From Mytilisepta virgata (lineage: Eukaryota > Mollusca > Bivalvia > Mytilida > Mytilidae), in contig CM051520.1 of NCBI GenBank assembly GCA_028015205.1, positions 65,170,694-65,234,693 on the forward strand: a stretch of 64,000 bases of DNA, written 5' to 3'. Below the pieces are notes generated by a model. That model did not search any database and was not told where the DNA came from. It saw only the letters and a program-made list of their open reading frames with translations. Both the position numbers and the translations under genes were made by a program. Positions 45,456 to 56,509 of this stretch are shown here, one piece after another; within the stretch, counting starts at the first letter, position 1, and each line of letters opens with the position of its first letter.

Positions 45456-46010
45456 GTTTAGACTTAATGTTTGTCGAATTTCTTGTCGAGCAAATGGACG
45501 ACAGTATTTCCAGGAGCAATTTAAAAGTACAGCAGTGTTGTTAATTCTTTCATTCATTACACTACCACACGAACCGTAAAATACCCACGGGATTCGATAT
45601 AATAAATAGACAAAGACAGCCACTGAAAGCACAGGATTGTGACTTTCAACAGTCATATGTAGAATGTATGTGAGGAGTGTTTAAATGTATTGGCCCATTT
45701 TCCTTGGTTGGTCAGTTGTCGTAACTTCAAACTTTTCTGATCTTAATCGTTTCTCCATTGTTTTTTTTATGCATACCTGATTAGGAATACATTTCCAAAA
45801 TGCACAAGGGAGCATAGAAAATGCATTTTAAGATGTCAAATTGCACTTTAATAAAAAAAAAATTAATAAGCATGTGGATGTCTTGAATGCATATATTCAT
45901 ATATTTTTGAAAACAATAGAAGAGCTTGACTTTGTGCAAAGCCTAAACAAATAAATATTGGCAAGCAGCTTCCAGGAGTTATGTCGTTTTCCAAATCAAG
46001 GGCTCTACTT
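45456..46010. other. Intergenic / 3' flank of the minus-strand gene
   Basis: No clear gene. An ATTAAA-type poly(A) signal for the minus-strand gene may lie at 45852-45847. Confidence 0.35.
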
Positions 46011-46637
46011 CTATTTCTTCTTTGCGTATGTCAAACGGCAGCATCTGTAATTGTATCGGATGGTATTGGAGGTTGGCCTGATGAGATGGAATCTGTTCAT
46101 GTAGTAATCAGTCCTGCATGAGGGTGTGTGTCTGTCCAAGTATACCATGTTCCCACTTCCGTCATCGTTTGCTCTAGTATGGTCGTCATAGCAGGTCATG
46201 GTTTGCCCGTTGTTGGATTGAGGGAGGCAGCAAGTGTACGTATATCTGACCATAGTGCCCCCTTGATTACGATGTAAATAAAAGTATTTCAGGTAGCCAT
46301 TGAATGGACATGACACCCATTGTCTGTCTAGATAAACCACGTTGCCATCTCCGTCATCTGTGTACATGTTGTTGATCGTGTCACATCTCTCTGAACCCGT
46401 TACCTTACAGCAGGTAATCTCATACTGGATGTGATCGCCATCACTGTGTCTGTTGAGGTGGAACATTTTAATGGCATATCCAGGTCTGTTGCATCTTATC
46501 TCGCTCTGACGATCCAGATACACGATATTTCCATTTCCATCATTGGTGTATTTGGTGTACATATTGTAGCAATCAGCTGCCAAACAGCAATTTGGTACAA
46601 GCATGCCAACAATAAACAGGATGGCTTTAAAATCCAT
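46011..46637 (-). CDS. Secreted protein with three Cys-rich repeats (208 aa)
   Basis: I start at the ATG at 46637, since the open frame's earlier TTG is not a plausible eukaryotic start. Residues 1-20 form a signal peptide (MDFKAILFIVGMLVPNCCLA). The mature part is three repeats of about 60 residues (from Cys23, Cys85 and Cys149). Each has an Asp/Asn-rich loop followed by VYLDR (NDGNGNIVYLDR, DDGDGNVVYLDR, NDDGSGNMVYLDR), one single Cys, a FHL/FYL-x-R strand and a Tyr-rich end closing in a Cys-Cys pair. Each repeat has four cysteines in the same pattern. The acidic loops look like possible metal-binding loops, which is inference. I do not recognise the family. The exon begins just after an acceptor (AAATTACAG, exon from 46660), implying an upstream leader exon. 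Confidence 0.85.
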   Translation of the reverse strand: MDFKAILFIVGMLVPNCCLAADCYNMYTKYTNDGNGNIVYLDRQSEIRCNRPGYAIKMFHLNRHSDGDHIQYEITCCKVTGSERCDTINNMYTDDGDGNVVYLDRQWVSCPFNGYLKYFYLHRNQGGTMVRYTYTCCLPQSNNGQTMTCYDDHTRANDDGSGNMVYLDRHTPSCRTDYYMNRFHLIRPTSNTIRYNYRCCRLTYAKKK

Positions 46638-47258
46638 ACTCAACAGCGTTTTAAATATTTCTGTAATTTAAAAAAAAGATATTAACTATCATTTTTTTCT
46701 TGAATGTGATATCTTAAACCATTTCTCTGCGTTTGTGACACTACATTAAGCAGACAAATCATTATCCTTAGGTAAATCTTAACTAGTTCTTAAAGAGTAA
46801 CAATATACATTTATCGCCCTTTAATGCAGTTAATATATGGATTTTAAGAGAATGGTTATTGACCGAGGATAAAGTCCGCGGCGAATAATCCTTTTACAGT
46901 CGATAAATCCAAAGACTCAAACTAAACAAAGATTACAGAGTTGCTATTTTTTTTTTCCAATATGGAAACTAGAAATTTTAAAATGTAGAATCACAAATTA
47001 GAAAATAATGGTTTTCTAATATTGAAATTGTTAGGTTTTTCCACAGAAAAATCTTGAAAATCGAATTATTAAACATTAAATTAGGTTCACTCTTCTCTCA
47101 ATACAGTTTTAGATATGCCATTAAATGTTGGGTTATTTTAAGTGCTTTCGACAAATTGCTTCCATTGGTTTAAAAATGATTTAATCACAGATAATAAGTT
47201 ATTTAATCTCGCCACAGACCACAATTTATTTATTAACTTAAAAGCATATATTACTTAC

Positions 47259-47300
47259 ATGCACCACTGAAACCTGTTGCTGCCGACGTTTCCACTCCGG
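47259..47300 (-). other. Possible non-coding first exon of the Cys-rich gene
   Basis: On the minus strand, CAGTGGTGCAT|GTAAGT gives a strong donor at 47258 that can pair with the acceptor at 46661. This makes an intron of about 600 bp. A weak TATA-like AATAAAAATTATAT lies just upstream near 47320. The same leader-exon layout is seen in the Met-rich and lectin genes. The 5' limit is a guess. Confidence 0.45.
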
Positions 47301-48211
47301 GTAATGAAAATATAATTTTTATTCAGTGATTCAATCGGATATATGTACCGGGAAAATGTCATGTTTTAGTCGTTGTTTTTTCCGTTTCATAGGAAATTAC
47401 TTATTCTTTTTGCGCTTTATTTAGTGTACTTTGGTGCACAAGGTCAAGTCGAAGGATACCATATACTGTAATTGTTTCCCAAAGTGATAACGACGCGATG
47501 TACTGTTTGTGACATTAGTCAACACGTCTTGACCTCTCTAGGACCCCCGACTTCAAAGCCGTCAGACTAAACACTAATCTGTAGGTGTCCGTAACACTTT
47601 TATCGCAATTTTAATCTTGAAACTGCATGCAAAAAATATTAATTTTTAAATCTTTTTTAAATAAAAAAAATCCGGATTAGAAAATTTGATGACATAAACT
47701 AATTCAAGTCAAACGTTTTCCACCTATTGTCGAAAGTTTAAAATAAAAATAAAAATAGTTTGCCAGATATTTACCTATTAAAAATATTACAATCATTTCT
47801 GAGATGTACATAAAAATTTCATAAATGCGAAAGAAAAAATCTCTTAAAAGTTGTATTTCCAATTCCGATTCTAATAAACCAAATTTCGGCAGAAAAACAT
47901 TATGCCTTGTGAAAAGCTTGAGATACATTTGTACATGTATAGAATAACAAAAACCTGAAAACAGTATTGAAAATTAACTGACGGTACTTGTTTTCAGTCT
48001 TATTTAAATGATATCTGATAGAAACGTATTCGCAGGATAGGCTGCACATTTCACCCATTAAATTCACTGACAGTATTTTTTTAATTCTAAGGAGGTGTGA
48101 TATTACTTTCAGTAAGTATCCTATTTAAATGTTCAAGGCATTCAGCGGAATGAATGAATTAACAATATTATGTTAGAAATTTTCTAGGACAATTCTTTAT
48201 TTTTCGCTAAG
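47301..48211. other. Intergenic, nothing recognised
   Basis: AT-rich. No supported feature beyond the proposed leader exon's upstream region. Confidence 0.4.
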
Positions 48212-48219
48212 GTTACCAT

Positions 48220-48342
48220 CACAGGGGCCGGACTTCTGTATATTTATTTTTTTTTTATTTTCTTTATTTTTTTTTTATTTTTTTTGATAAAAAATAAAAT
48301 AAAATAAAAAAGAATTAAATTTTCAGAAGTCGGGCCCCTGTG
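48220..48342. mobile_element. hAT-like MITE, 123 bp, with 8-bp duplication
   Basis: The ends CACAGGGGCCGGACTTCTG and CAGAAGTCGGGCCCCTGTG form a 19-bp inverted repeat with one mismatch, separated by a T-rich/A-rich centre that can also pair. GTTACCAT flanks both sides (48212-48219 and 48343-48350). An 8-bp duplication and CAGGGGC-type ends are characteristic of hAT-mobilised MITEs. Confidence 0.85.
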
Positions 48343-48350
48343 GTTACCAT

Positions 48351-51196
48351 AAGCACACTTCTATACAATTACATCAGTGTATATACAAAACAAGGAAACA
48401 AACATATCGACAATACAAACAATCCTTGCTAAATCAATTAGAAAATTTACACACAGACAATCCAAAATTATACTGGAACCTTATAAATGACTTGAAGGAC
48501 ACCCCAAAAAATGATGACAATTATTCTACAATTGATTCATCTACATGGTTTTCCCATTTTCAAAATCTGAATACTTTAAAAGACAAATTCAAGGCACGCC
48601 TGGAAGAACTACAAAAGCAGCTAGATAAATTAGAGACAATAAAATGTTTTAATGAGCTTGATATGTCCATAAAAGACACTGAAATATCAAAAGCTTTAGC
48701 CAAACTAAAACCTAACAAAAGCCCTGGGTTGGATAACATTTCAAATAATATGCTAAAACATGGGCAATCAATTTTATTACCTATTCTTAAAAAACTTTTT
48801 AACACATGTCTTTCCTCTGGATTTTACCCTAAGTGTTGGAGTGATGGTGTTATATCAACAATTCACAAATCCAGTGATATTACAAATCCTAACAATTATA
48901 GAGGAATCACAGTGACCAGTGCCATTGGAAAAGTGTTTAATAGTGTACTAAATAGTAGGTTTGATGATTTTTTATTGAAAAATAACTTAATTCATGAATG
49001 TCAATTAGGTTTTACAAAAAAAGCTAGAACTTCAGATCACATGTTTATTATTAAATGTATTTTTGATAAATATTGTAATTCAAAGGATGGAAAGGTTTAT
49101 GCCTGCTTTGTGGATTTTCAGAAAGCTTTTGACACTGTCATTCATACCGGTATCAAGTTAAAATTACTGTCTGCCGGAGTAGGTACTTCATTTTATAATG
49201 TTATTAAACACATGTATGAATCAAGTACATCTTGTGTTAAGATTCAATCTAGAGTAACAGATTTTTTCCCGATAAAACTTGGAGTTAAACAAGGGGACAA
49301 TTGAAGTCCCAATCTATTTAAGTTATTTATAAATGACTTGCCAGAGTATTTACAAGAAAGTGAAGACCCGGTTATACTTAACGATAAACCAGTTAATTGC
49401 TTATTGTATGCAGACGATTTGGTCCTTTTATCAACATCTGCTAAAGGATTGCAAACAAGACTAAACATCCTGGAAAAATATTATAAAGATTGGTGTTTAA
49501 GTGTAAATCCCACCAAAACAAAGGTTCTGATATTCAACAAAGCAGGCAGACACATTTGTGAAAAATTTACTTATGAAAATAAGTTGGTTGATAGTGTTAA
49601 TAATTATAAATATCTTGGTTTGCACTTTAGTGCATCAGGGTCATTTTCATATGCTCAGACTGAACTGTATAAAAAGTCTTTGAAGGCTTATTATAAATTG
49701 TATAAGAATTTGTTATCACTTAATCCAAGCATAAGTACCAGTTTACATGTATTTGATCATACCATAAAACCAATACTCCTATATGGGTCTGAAATATGGG
49801 GAACTTTTAACCCATTTTCAGCAAGATTCAGAAATGGAACTTTACCATTTGATAAAGTCTATTCCAGTTTAAAATGTGAGCGACTACACATCAAATTTAG
49901 TAAACTTGTTTTTGGTGTTCAAAAAAAATCCACAAATTTTGGAATTCTATCCGAGCTAGGGTGATTCCCATTATATTATGATATAGTTAAATCTATGGTA
50001 AATTACTGGTACCGCTTGGAAAATCTTGATACCAGATTTTCTCTTCTCAAAGACGCTTATGTAACATCACAAAATCTTTTTCATTCAAAAAAACCATCTT
50101 GGTATGGCTTTATGAAGTCAATTCTTCAAATGATCCCAGACATCAATCATATATCTTTATCATTACCAAAAATTAATAGCTTCAAAGCTAATGTGAAAAA
50201 AATTTTAAAATCATATTTTATAGACGTATGGCACACTGAACTGATAAAGTATTCAGATGGTAAACTTAGAACTTATGTTACATTTAAATCAAATTTTGGA
50301 AGAGAAAAATATCTTTCCATTATGGGGAATTATGAACAGAGACGAAGCTTAACAAAGCTCAGAATTTCATCACATCACTTAAGAATTGAGGTCGGAAGGT
50401 ATCAGGGTACTCTCCTAAATGACAGAACTTGTACTCGTTGTAACTCCGGAGATGTGGAGGATGAATATCATTTTCTATTTCAATGTGTTAAATTTAATGA
50501 TGACCGCATTCATCTATTTCAAGAAATAACTAAAAGTTGCCCCAATTTTTTAACTCTTAACTCAAGGGATAAAATGATATGGCTTATGAACACAGAAGAT
50601 AAGTCAATTCTCACTGCTGCTGGTAAATTTATTTCTAAAAATTGTTGATTATGTGGCTTTCTTGTCTGCTTCAGACACGAGGAGGACTGTGTAAATAACA
50701 CAGCTCCTTGAGCACCGCCCCTTGGTGTCTGTTGCAGTAGGGAAACCTACACTATTCTCAATACCTATTCCTGCAGTATATTTTATTTGCTGTGAATAAA
50801 CTTGAAATTTTGTTACATTTATGTTTGTTTCTCTGCATCACATACGAGGAGGCTTGTTAGAGGTTTTAAGCTCACAATCGTCCCTTGGTACCTGTTGCAG
50901 CTAAACAATCAATTATATTTGTACATTTCCAGCAAAAATATTATAAAATAAAAACAACTGCAAATAAATCAAGTGAGAGAACATTTGCCACATCTCTGGA
51001 GTAGCAACTCTTAAATACTTTTTTAAAAAATTTTTTAACATATAATAGCCTGTATAACTTTATATCAATTTTAGGTGTATTATATGAATGTCATGTAAAA
51101 TACTGTATGTTGTAACGATTATATTTGTTATGTGTGTATGCCCCCCCTGGGGACCTAATTTGGAAAATAAAATATCTTATCTTATCTTATCTTATC
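48351..51196 (+). mobile_element. 5'-truncated LINE with RT, two stop codons
   Basis: Nearly continuous frame at 48384-50648. Motifs in order: NKSPGLDNISNNML, NYRGITVTSAIGKVF, QLGFTKKARTSDHMF, ACFVDFQKAFDTV, GVKQGDN, CLLYADDLVLLS (catalytic YADD), NPTKTKVLIFN and NYKYLGLHFS. A Cys-His tail follows, CTRCNSGDVEDEYHFLFQC. Two in-frame TGA stops, after GVKQGDN (49302-49304) and after ILSELG (49962-49964), break it. The second fits CGA to TGA decay. The endonuclease half is missing, so it is 5'-truncated, ending close to the hAT MITE. The 3' UTR runs to AATAAAATATCTTATC and a TCTTA-repeat tail at 51170-51194. It belongs to the jockey/CR1-like branch by motif style. It looks only lightly decayed. 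Confidence 0.9.
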
Positions 51197-53239
51197 ATAT
51201 ATGACTCCCTTCTGAGAGGGAAAAGGGATAGGGTTGCAGTAACTTTACAAAGTGTGAATTCATGACCTTAATTGTTACTATTTTTGAAATGCGGGATTAC
51301 CGATCTTGACAAGCAAATTATAAATTTTCCTGATTCAAGTATGATTTTTTAAAATTCTTCTTTTGATTGTACATACCTTTCAATAATTAGCAAATATATT
51401 CTTTTTATTTTCGAAAATTATTAATATTTTTTAGGCTAAGTTATTGGTCCTACAATCATTAAGTACGGAAATATAATTTTTAAACATTTGATACATCCCG
51501 TATGAAATATATAAAGCATCTGATTATAAATAATTAAAACTCCTTTGAAATGAATGGTTATCATAAAGCAATATTTTGTTGCTAAAAAAATCCAGTCCTC
51601 CAGAAATATACCTGTAGATATATTCTCTTCATCGATTTATTGAAAGTACTTCATATTTATTGTTTAACTTTATAATGCATTTTTGCATTATTCTTGTTGT
51701 ACAATTCTAATAGAATGTATCCGGATCTAAAGTCCGTACTTGGAATATCCTTTAAATCACGTGAACGTAATAACCGATGAAAAAGGGAGAATGCTACACC
51801 ATATGTACATTGTAAGATATATAGTTATAGGGTGGGGATCTGAAATGTTTCAAGTTACAAAGAAAAATATATTTTGAGGGACAGGGGCAAACTCCTAATT
51901 TAATTGAAGAGACCCCTAATTTACATCTGTCGAAAGACCTTCCGCGTTTACCTTTTATAGTCATTCTAACTTCCAACTTTTCGGAAAGGAAATGATTTGG
52001 TGATATGAAATGATTAAATACCGCGAAAATAATTTGTTTAAGACTTTCAGCTTTTTTATTCTTGAAAAAGTTTAATTTGCCTTTATACCAAACCGGAACT
52101 CAGTTATACAATCTGATTCATTTTTTTTTTCAAATGGGCCAATATAACAAGTACTAATAACTTCCCAGTTTTCGAGTCGCCACGTATTCAAACATTTAGT
52201 CATTCTTGTGCATGTATTCATTTTTTTACATTTTCCGTTTCCTCACTTGGTTGATATGCAGTTCCCATTCTGAGTTTCAGTGCAAGACTGGACTAATATG
52301 GAATATTTCATATATATCTGACGTTTAAATACGATATTTTCCTTCCTTTTACATTCCATCTGTTACCAAATGTTTTTACTTGTTATTTTTTTTCAAATCT
52401 TTTCTTTAGTTTTGGAGGAATGTATTTTTCATAACGCACATCTAAAACGAATTATGAATGATGAAACAATTATTGGTGAAAATATTTAGGACGTAACAGT
52501 ATTGTATTTTAATATTTTCCCTGTATCATGCAGCTGTGGAATTGAGTTTAATAGCAACGCTAATGCAAATGTTAAGGTTTTAAATAAAAAGGGATTTTTG
52601 AATTACATGTATGGAAGAGCCGCTTTGCACGTGCTGTCGTGTCAGAAGTAATCAATTGTGGAATTGATGTAATGAAATTTTCAACATAATCCAATGATAA
52701 TAAACGTAATAGATGAAGTAACCATAAGATTATCTTCATCTTGATTAAGAACACGCACAGACTGTTGAACATGTATCTAAAAAATATATCTTATTAGATA
52801 CATACTACATATGTGTTGTTTTGTATAAAGTTTAGCTTTATAGGCACATTCAACTTGTGGTAAAGTTTAAAACGAACTAAAATAAAATAAATTTGTAATA
52901 ATAGGCTTTCATAAATTTTGTTAAAATCTACTCGCTATTTATTTATAATATATTTACATGGTGCTTACTATTATGACACGCACGAAATTAATGCATTTAA
53001 TGAATGATAATTGTTGCTCATCAGTTACTTCCTTTATAAAGCAGCAATATTGTTGAATATCTCTCATTATTATATAGTAATAAATATTTCCCTATTTAAT
53101 CCATTAAAAAAATTGTGCAGTATATTCTTGTATTTTACTCCTAACCTCGACCGTCTTGGTAATATCCGTGAAAAATACTGATGCGTTCCGAACATCGATT
53201 TCCATATTTTACTCCTCCCTGTCGTTTGGAAAAATTAAG
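51197..53239. other. Intergenic, nothing recognised
   Basis: AT-rich. The small minus frames at 51794-51976 and 52572-52772 show no supporting features. Confidence 0.4.
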
Positions 53240-53449
53240 ATGGCGGAGGATGATATCGCCTTCTTGTTAAGCAGAGGGGAATTGGTAGAAACCCCCGAAC
53301 AAGAACAATCGGAGGTCAATAGTATTGTCGACAAAAGTCAGGTGAAGGAATTCATCGATGGGCAGAAAAAGAAATCATATTGCACTAGTGCAAATATGAC
53401 AATATTGTTCCTAGTAAAATATAGGTATGAATTAGAAAATGTCATTTAA
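53240..53449 (+). pseudogene. N-terminal fragment of a possible recombinase-derived gene
   Basis: The ATG at 53240 has a good context (AAGATGGCGG) and opens MAEDDIAFLLSRGELVETPE. It then reads SIVDKSQVKEFIDGQKKKS, after which the sequence turns into repeat-like DNA with a TATTGCACTAGTGCAAATA palindrome. The acidic start followed by a FID-x-Q-K-K-K segment resembles the N-terminus of the large bivalve family related to KCTD1/Crypton-type tyrosine recombinases (DUF3504). That is from memory of the style and not checked. No downstream exon was found, so it seems truncated, perhaps by the adjacent hairpin element. Confidence 0.4.
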
Positions 53450-53494
53450 ACAAGATAAAATATCACTAGAGGCATAAAATATTTATTACTATAT

Positions 53495-53632
53495 AATAAA
53501 AGGGTTATTGCATGAATATTGGTGAATATAGTTCCTCGCAGTATATCATATTGCACTCGCACGCTCGTGCAATATATATAACTGCTCGGAACTATATTCA
53601 CCAATATTCATGCAATAACCCTATAATATCGT
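53495..53632. repeat. Nested hairpin MITE
   Basis: GGGTTATTGCATGAATATTG then GTGAATATAGTTCC pairs perfectly with GGAACTATATTCACCAATAT then TCATGCAATAACCC. An inner hairpin, ATATTGCACTCGCACGCTCG then TGCAATAT, sits in the loop. TATAATA on both outer sides could be a target duplication. Confidence 0.75.
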
Positions 53633-54390
53633 ATGATTAAAGGAAGAAAAGAACTGATTTTTAGAGATTGCACAAAAAGAATTTGTAACCTATAAAATTC
53701 TACCTACGACGTAAATGGATTCTATTTGGACCTAGAAAAGTAACCAATGAAAATCGTTGACTTTCTACCCGTAGAATATGAATGTGTGATGTAGGAACGA
53801 ACGTGGATGATGTTTGTCCTTTACTTTTTGCTTAAAATTCAAACTTTAAAATTAAAATTTATAGATATAAATAAACATATCTATTAATTTATCATCAGAT
53901 ATTAATAGGAACAACAGACGTTGCAAAAGAATTTTGAGCGAAAACCATTTCAATCGAGCTCTGAATCAATTTGGTTTGTTGTAATTAATTGTAAGTCTCT
54001 GTAAGATTGACCATTTTTACAGAATCAGTGCTGTTCAAACACGCCCGTTTACAGAAACTTATTCGTGTGAGAGTTGTTTTAAAAACAACGGTTATTTGGT
54101 GTGGATTGATATGATAAAAGGTGAGGGTTTCCGATGTAATATTACTTACTTCCTTTTTTCTTAGTTAAGTAGAAACTTAAGTCGCTAAATGCATTTGACT
54201 TATTAATAAGTATATTGCTAATTTTTAGCAAACTCTTAGTTTAAGAAACACTTAAGTTCAGATGTTTTATGCATACGGGCCAAGGACATACCAGCTCTTG
54301 TGGTAGATATTCCTTGGATTCAAAATATTTATTAGATTTGATAACAGCAAACTTACCTGCGACTGAACAAGAAAGCAGTCGTAATCTTTA
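53633..54390. other. Intergenic, nothing recognised
   Basis: No gene supported. Confidence 0.4.
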
Positions 54391-54462
54391 AGAAATAGTT
54401 TATGACACTGAGGGCCATTTGGCCCGAAGTCTTATGAACTATTTCTTATATTATACTTATAA
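54391..54462. repeat. Short hairpin related to the 55.4-kb foldback
   Basis: AAGAAATAGTTTATGACACT then GAGGGCCATTTGGCCCGAAG and TCTTATGAACTATTTCTTA form a hairpin. It shares its GACACTGAGGG... and ...CGAAGT.TTATGAACTA ends and the trailing TTATATTATACTT with 55345-55543. This looks like a deletion derivative of the same family. Confidence 0.65.
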
Positions 54463-54664
54463 ATCATATGTAGATTGCCATGCTGCATTAGCCCATGAGA
54501 GGATTAATTGCCGTAAAAAATCTGTATATAGGATCATTATCGAAAAGATATTTTTAAACCATAGTTTTTCCAGGTACAATTCTGAAATACCAGCCTAAAT
54601 AAGTTTTTGAAAGGACTGAAGAAAATTCTCTATCCTCAAAATACCTACGTAGGTATATTTAAAG

Positions 54665-54695
<31 letters not shown>

Positions 54696-54712
54696 AAAAA
54701 AAAAAAAAAAAA
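54665..54712. repeat. Poly(C)21-poly(A)27 tract
   Basis: A run of 21 C is directly followed by 27 A, next to a repeat that starts near 54722. It could be a mobile-element tail, or be affected by sequencing error in homopolymers. Confidence 0.85.
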
Positions 54713-54721
54713 GATGCTCAT

Positions 54722-54901
54722 TGGAAAATTCTAGATGATCAATGTCATGCTATTTCGGTATTTTTGGTTATGAGTAGTTCTTGTTTAAAATAAGTTTGGT
54801 TTTTGGTCTTCCAAATGTTTCGGTTTTAATGCTGCTGATGAGAGGTAAATCCTTGAAATGCGTCGTATACAGTACACTATAAATTTACTATATCTAATAT
54901 T
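54722..54901 (-). repeat. Dispersed repeat, inverted copy
   Basis: It contains CCAAATGTTTCGGTTTTAAT, GCTGCTGATGAGAGGTAAAT and CGTCGTATACAGTACACTAT. The reverse complement is found at 56001-56175 and in part at 56379-56509. Confidence 0.8.
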
Positions 54902-55255
54902 AGTAACTTTGGATTGTTATTTTACAATCGGAAACACTAATGTACACAAAAAAATACTTCAAAATATTCTTTACCCCTTTAAAAAGCAGCCAATTCGATA
55001 AAAAAAAAATACCCAAAATAGAAACATAATACTCCCTCCAAATAATTCGCTTTAGTATCTGCATAAAATCACGAACCAAACGAAGAAAAGGACATTCTTC
55101 ACACAAGAAAAAGAAATGGAAGAATCGTATAGTTTTTCTCTTTTAAATCGTATTTACAGAATCAATTATTCTATGTAATTGTTCATTTGGCCACCAAACG
55201 AATGTTTACAACAGAATTAAAACACAATACAAACCCGTTAGCGATTCCGGTCAAA

Positions 55256-55291
55256 AATCGTATATTGACCCGGAGCTCCGGTCTATATACG
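55256..55291. repeat. Small hairpin
   Basis: AATCGTATATTGACCCGG and CCGGTCTATATACGATT pair around AGCT. Part of the foldback-rich stretch. Confidence 0.6.
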
Positions 55292-55344
55292 ATTATATGG
55301 ACCGGAGAAGTTTACTTCGATAAATAGGAGAATAAAATCAAAAG

Positions 55345-55543
55345 GTATAATATTTAAAAAACTGTTCATGACACTGAGGGTCATATGGCCATGGCAGTAT
55401 ATGGACCGGTTGGTCGCCCGACAAAAATTATACGGACCGAAGCGAAGCTGAGGTCCATATAATTTTTGGAGGACGACCAACCGGTCCATATACTGATATT
55501 TGACCCGAAGTGTCATGAACTAATTGTTATATTATACTTTTCT
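55345..55543. repeat. Foldback MITE with nested hairpins (199 bp)
   Basis: Outer arms GTATAATATTTAAAAAACTG then TTCATGACACTGAGGGTCA, and TGACCCGAAGTGTCATGAAC then TAATTGTTATATTATAC. Inner arms CAGTATATGGACCGGTTGGTCG and CGACCAACCGGTCCATATACTG pair perfectly. A third pair (AAAATTATACGGACC / GGTCCATATAATTTTT) is in the loop. Three nested palindromes in under 200 bp. Confidence 0.8.
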
Positions 55544-55679
55544 GGGATTTAATCGAATTTAATCGATTTTGCCAAAACGAGGCGGTCCATATAATGTACA
55601 GCAGGTCCATATAGCATTATATGGACCGGCTTAGATAACATAGATAAATAGAGTAGTGGAAATGTAAAAGTGTAATATT

Positions 55680-55990
55680 CCTGGATATCTTAAGCTTAAT
55701 TGTTAGTATACTATATAGTACCGGTACGAAACATACATATATAAAGAACATTTATTGGGAATTGAACTTTCATCACTTACATGACTTATAGATCTGAAGA
55801 ACTGATAGTGACCGACTTTATACATGTTAAAGCAAATAACCCAGATCATAACAAACTACTTCACATCTATACATAGGAAAAAACATCTTGTAATTTCCTC
55901 TATTTGAAGGACATCAACTGAAAATACATGTCACTAATGACCTAGCGACTTTAAATTCAAGTAACAAATAGGAACGCCCTAAAAGTCTGA
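55680..55990 (+). repeat. Dispersed repeat family, copy near 55.8 kb
   Basis: The phrases TTAATTGTTAGTATACTATA, ACGAAACATACATATATAAA and CATCTTGTAATTTCCTCTAT then TTGAAGGACATCAACTGAAA recur at 56770-56830 (second part) and at 61490-61560 plus 62100-62330. In the last locus another repeat has separated the two parts. Confidence 0.6.
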
Positions 55991-56000
55991 TTGAAATATA

Positions 56001-56175
56001 AAAATAACAATCGAAAGATACTAATATTAGATATAGTAAATTTATACTATGCTGTATACGACGCATTTCAAGGAGATACCTCTCATCAGCAGCATTAAAA
56101 CCGAAACATTTGAAAGTCCAAAAACCAAACTTATATTAAACAAGAAGTACTCAACCAAAAATACCGAAATAGGAA
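56001..56175 (+). repeat. Dispersed repeat, first direct copy
   Basis: From AAAATAACAATCGAAAGATA to about CAACCAAAAATACCGAAATA. Matches 54722-54901 inverted and 56379-56509 direct. Confidence 0.8.
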
Positions 56176-56378
56176 GCCAAATTTCAGCTAATGAGATCTA
56201 CCATGTGCAATACAAGGAATGAACCCTTAGTATTTCTATTATTTTTGAATTTTGCTAAATACTGGTAATTTCTGTAACAAATCAATGAATAATCATGTCA
56301 GACAAGTCTGACGACTGGGTTGGCGAATACCCTCAGGGACCAAGGGTCCACCAGCAGAGGCATCATCCCAGGAGTTTC

Positions 56379-56509
56379 AAAATAACAATCCAAAGATACT
56401 AATATTAGATATAGTAAATTTATACTATACTGTATACGACCCATTTCAAAGAGTTACCTCTCATCAGTAGCATTAAAACCGAAACATTCGGAAGTCCAAA
56501 AACCAACAT
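56379..56509 (+). repeat. Dispersed repeat, second direct copy (partial)
   Basis: It shares GATACTAATATTAGATATAG, CTGTATACGACCCATTTCAA and CATTAAAACCGAAACATT with the first copy. It stops after AAAAACCAACATA. Confidence 0.8.
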
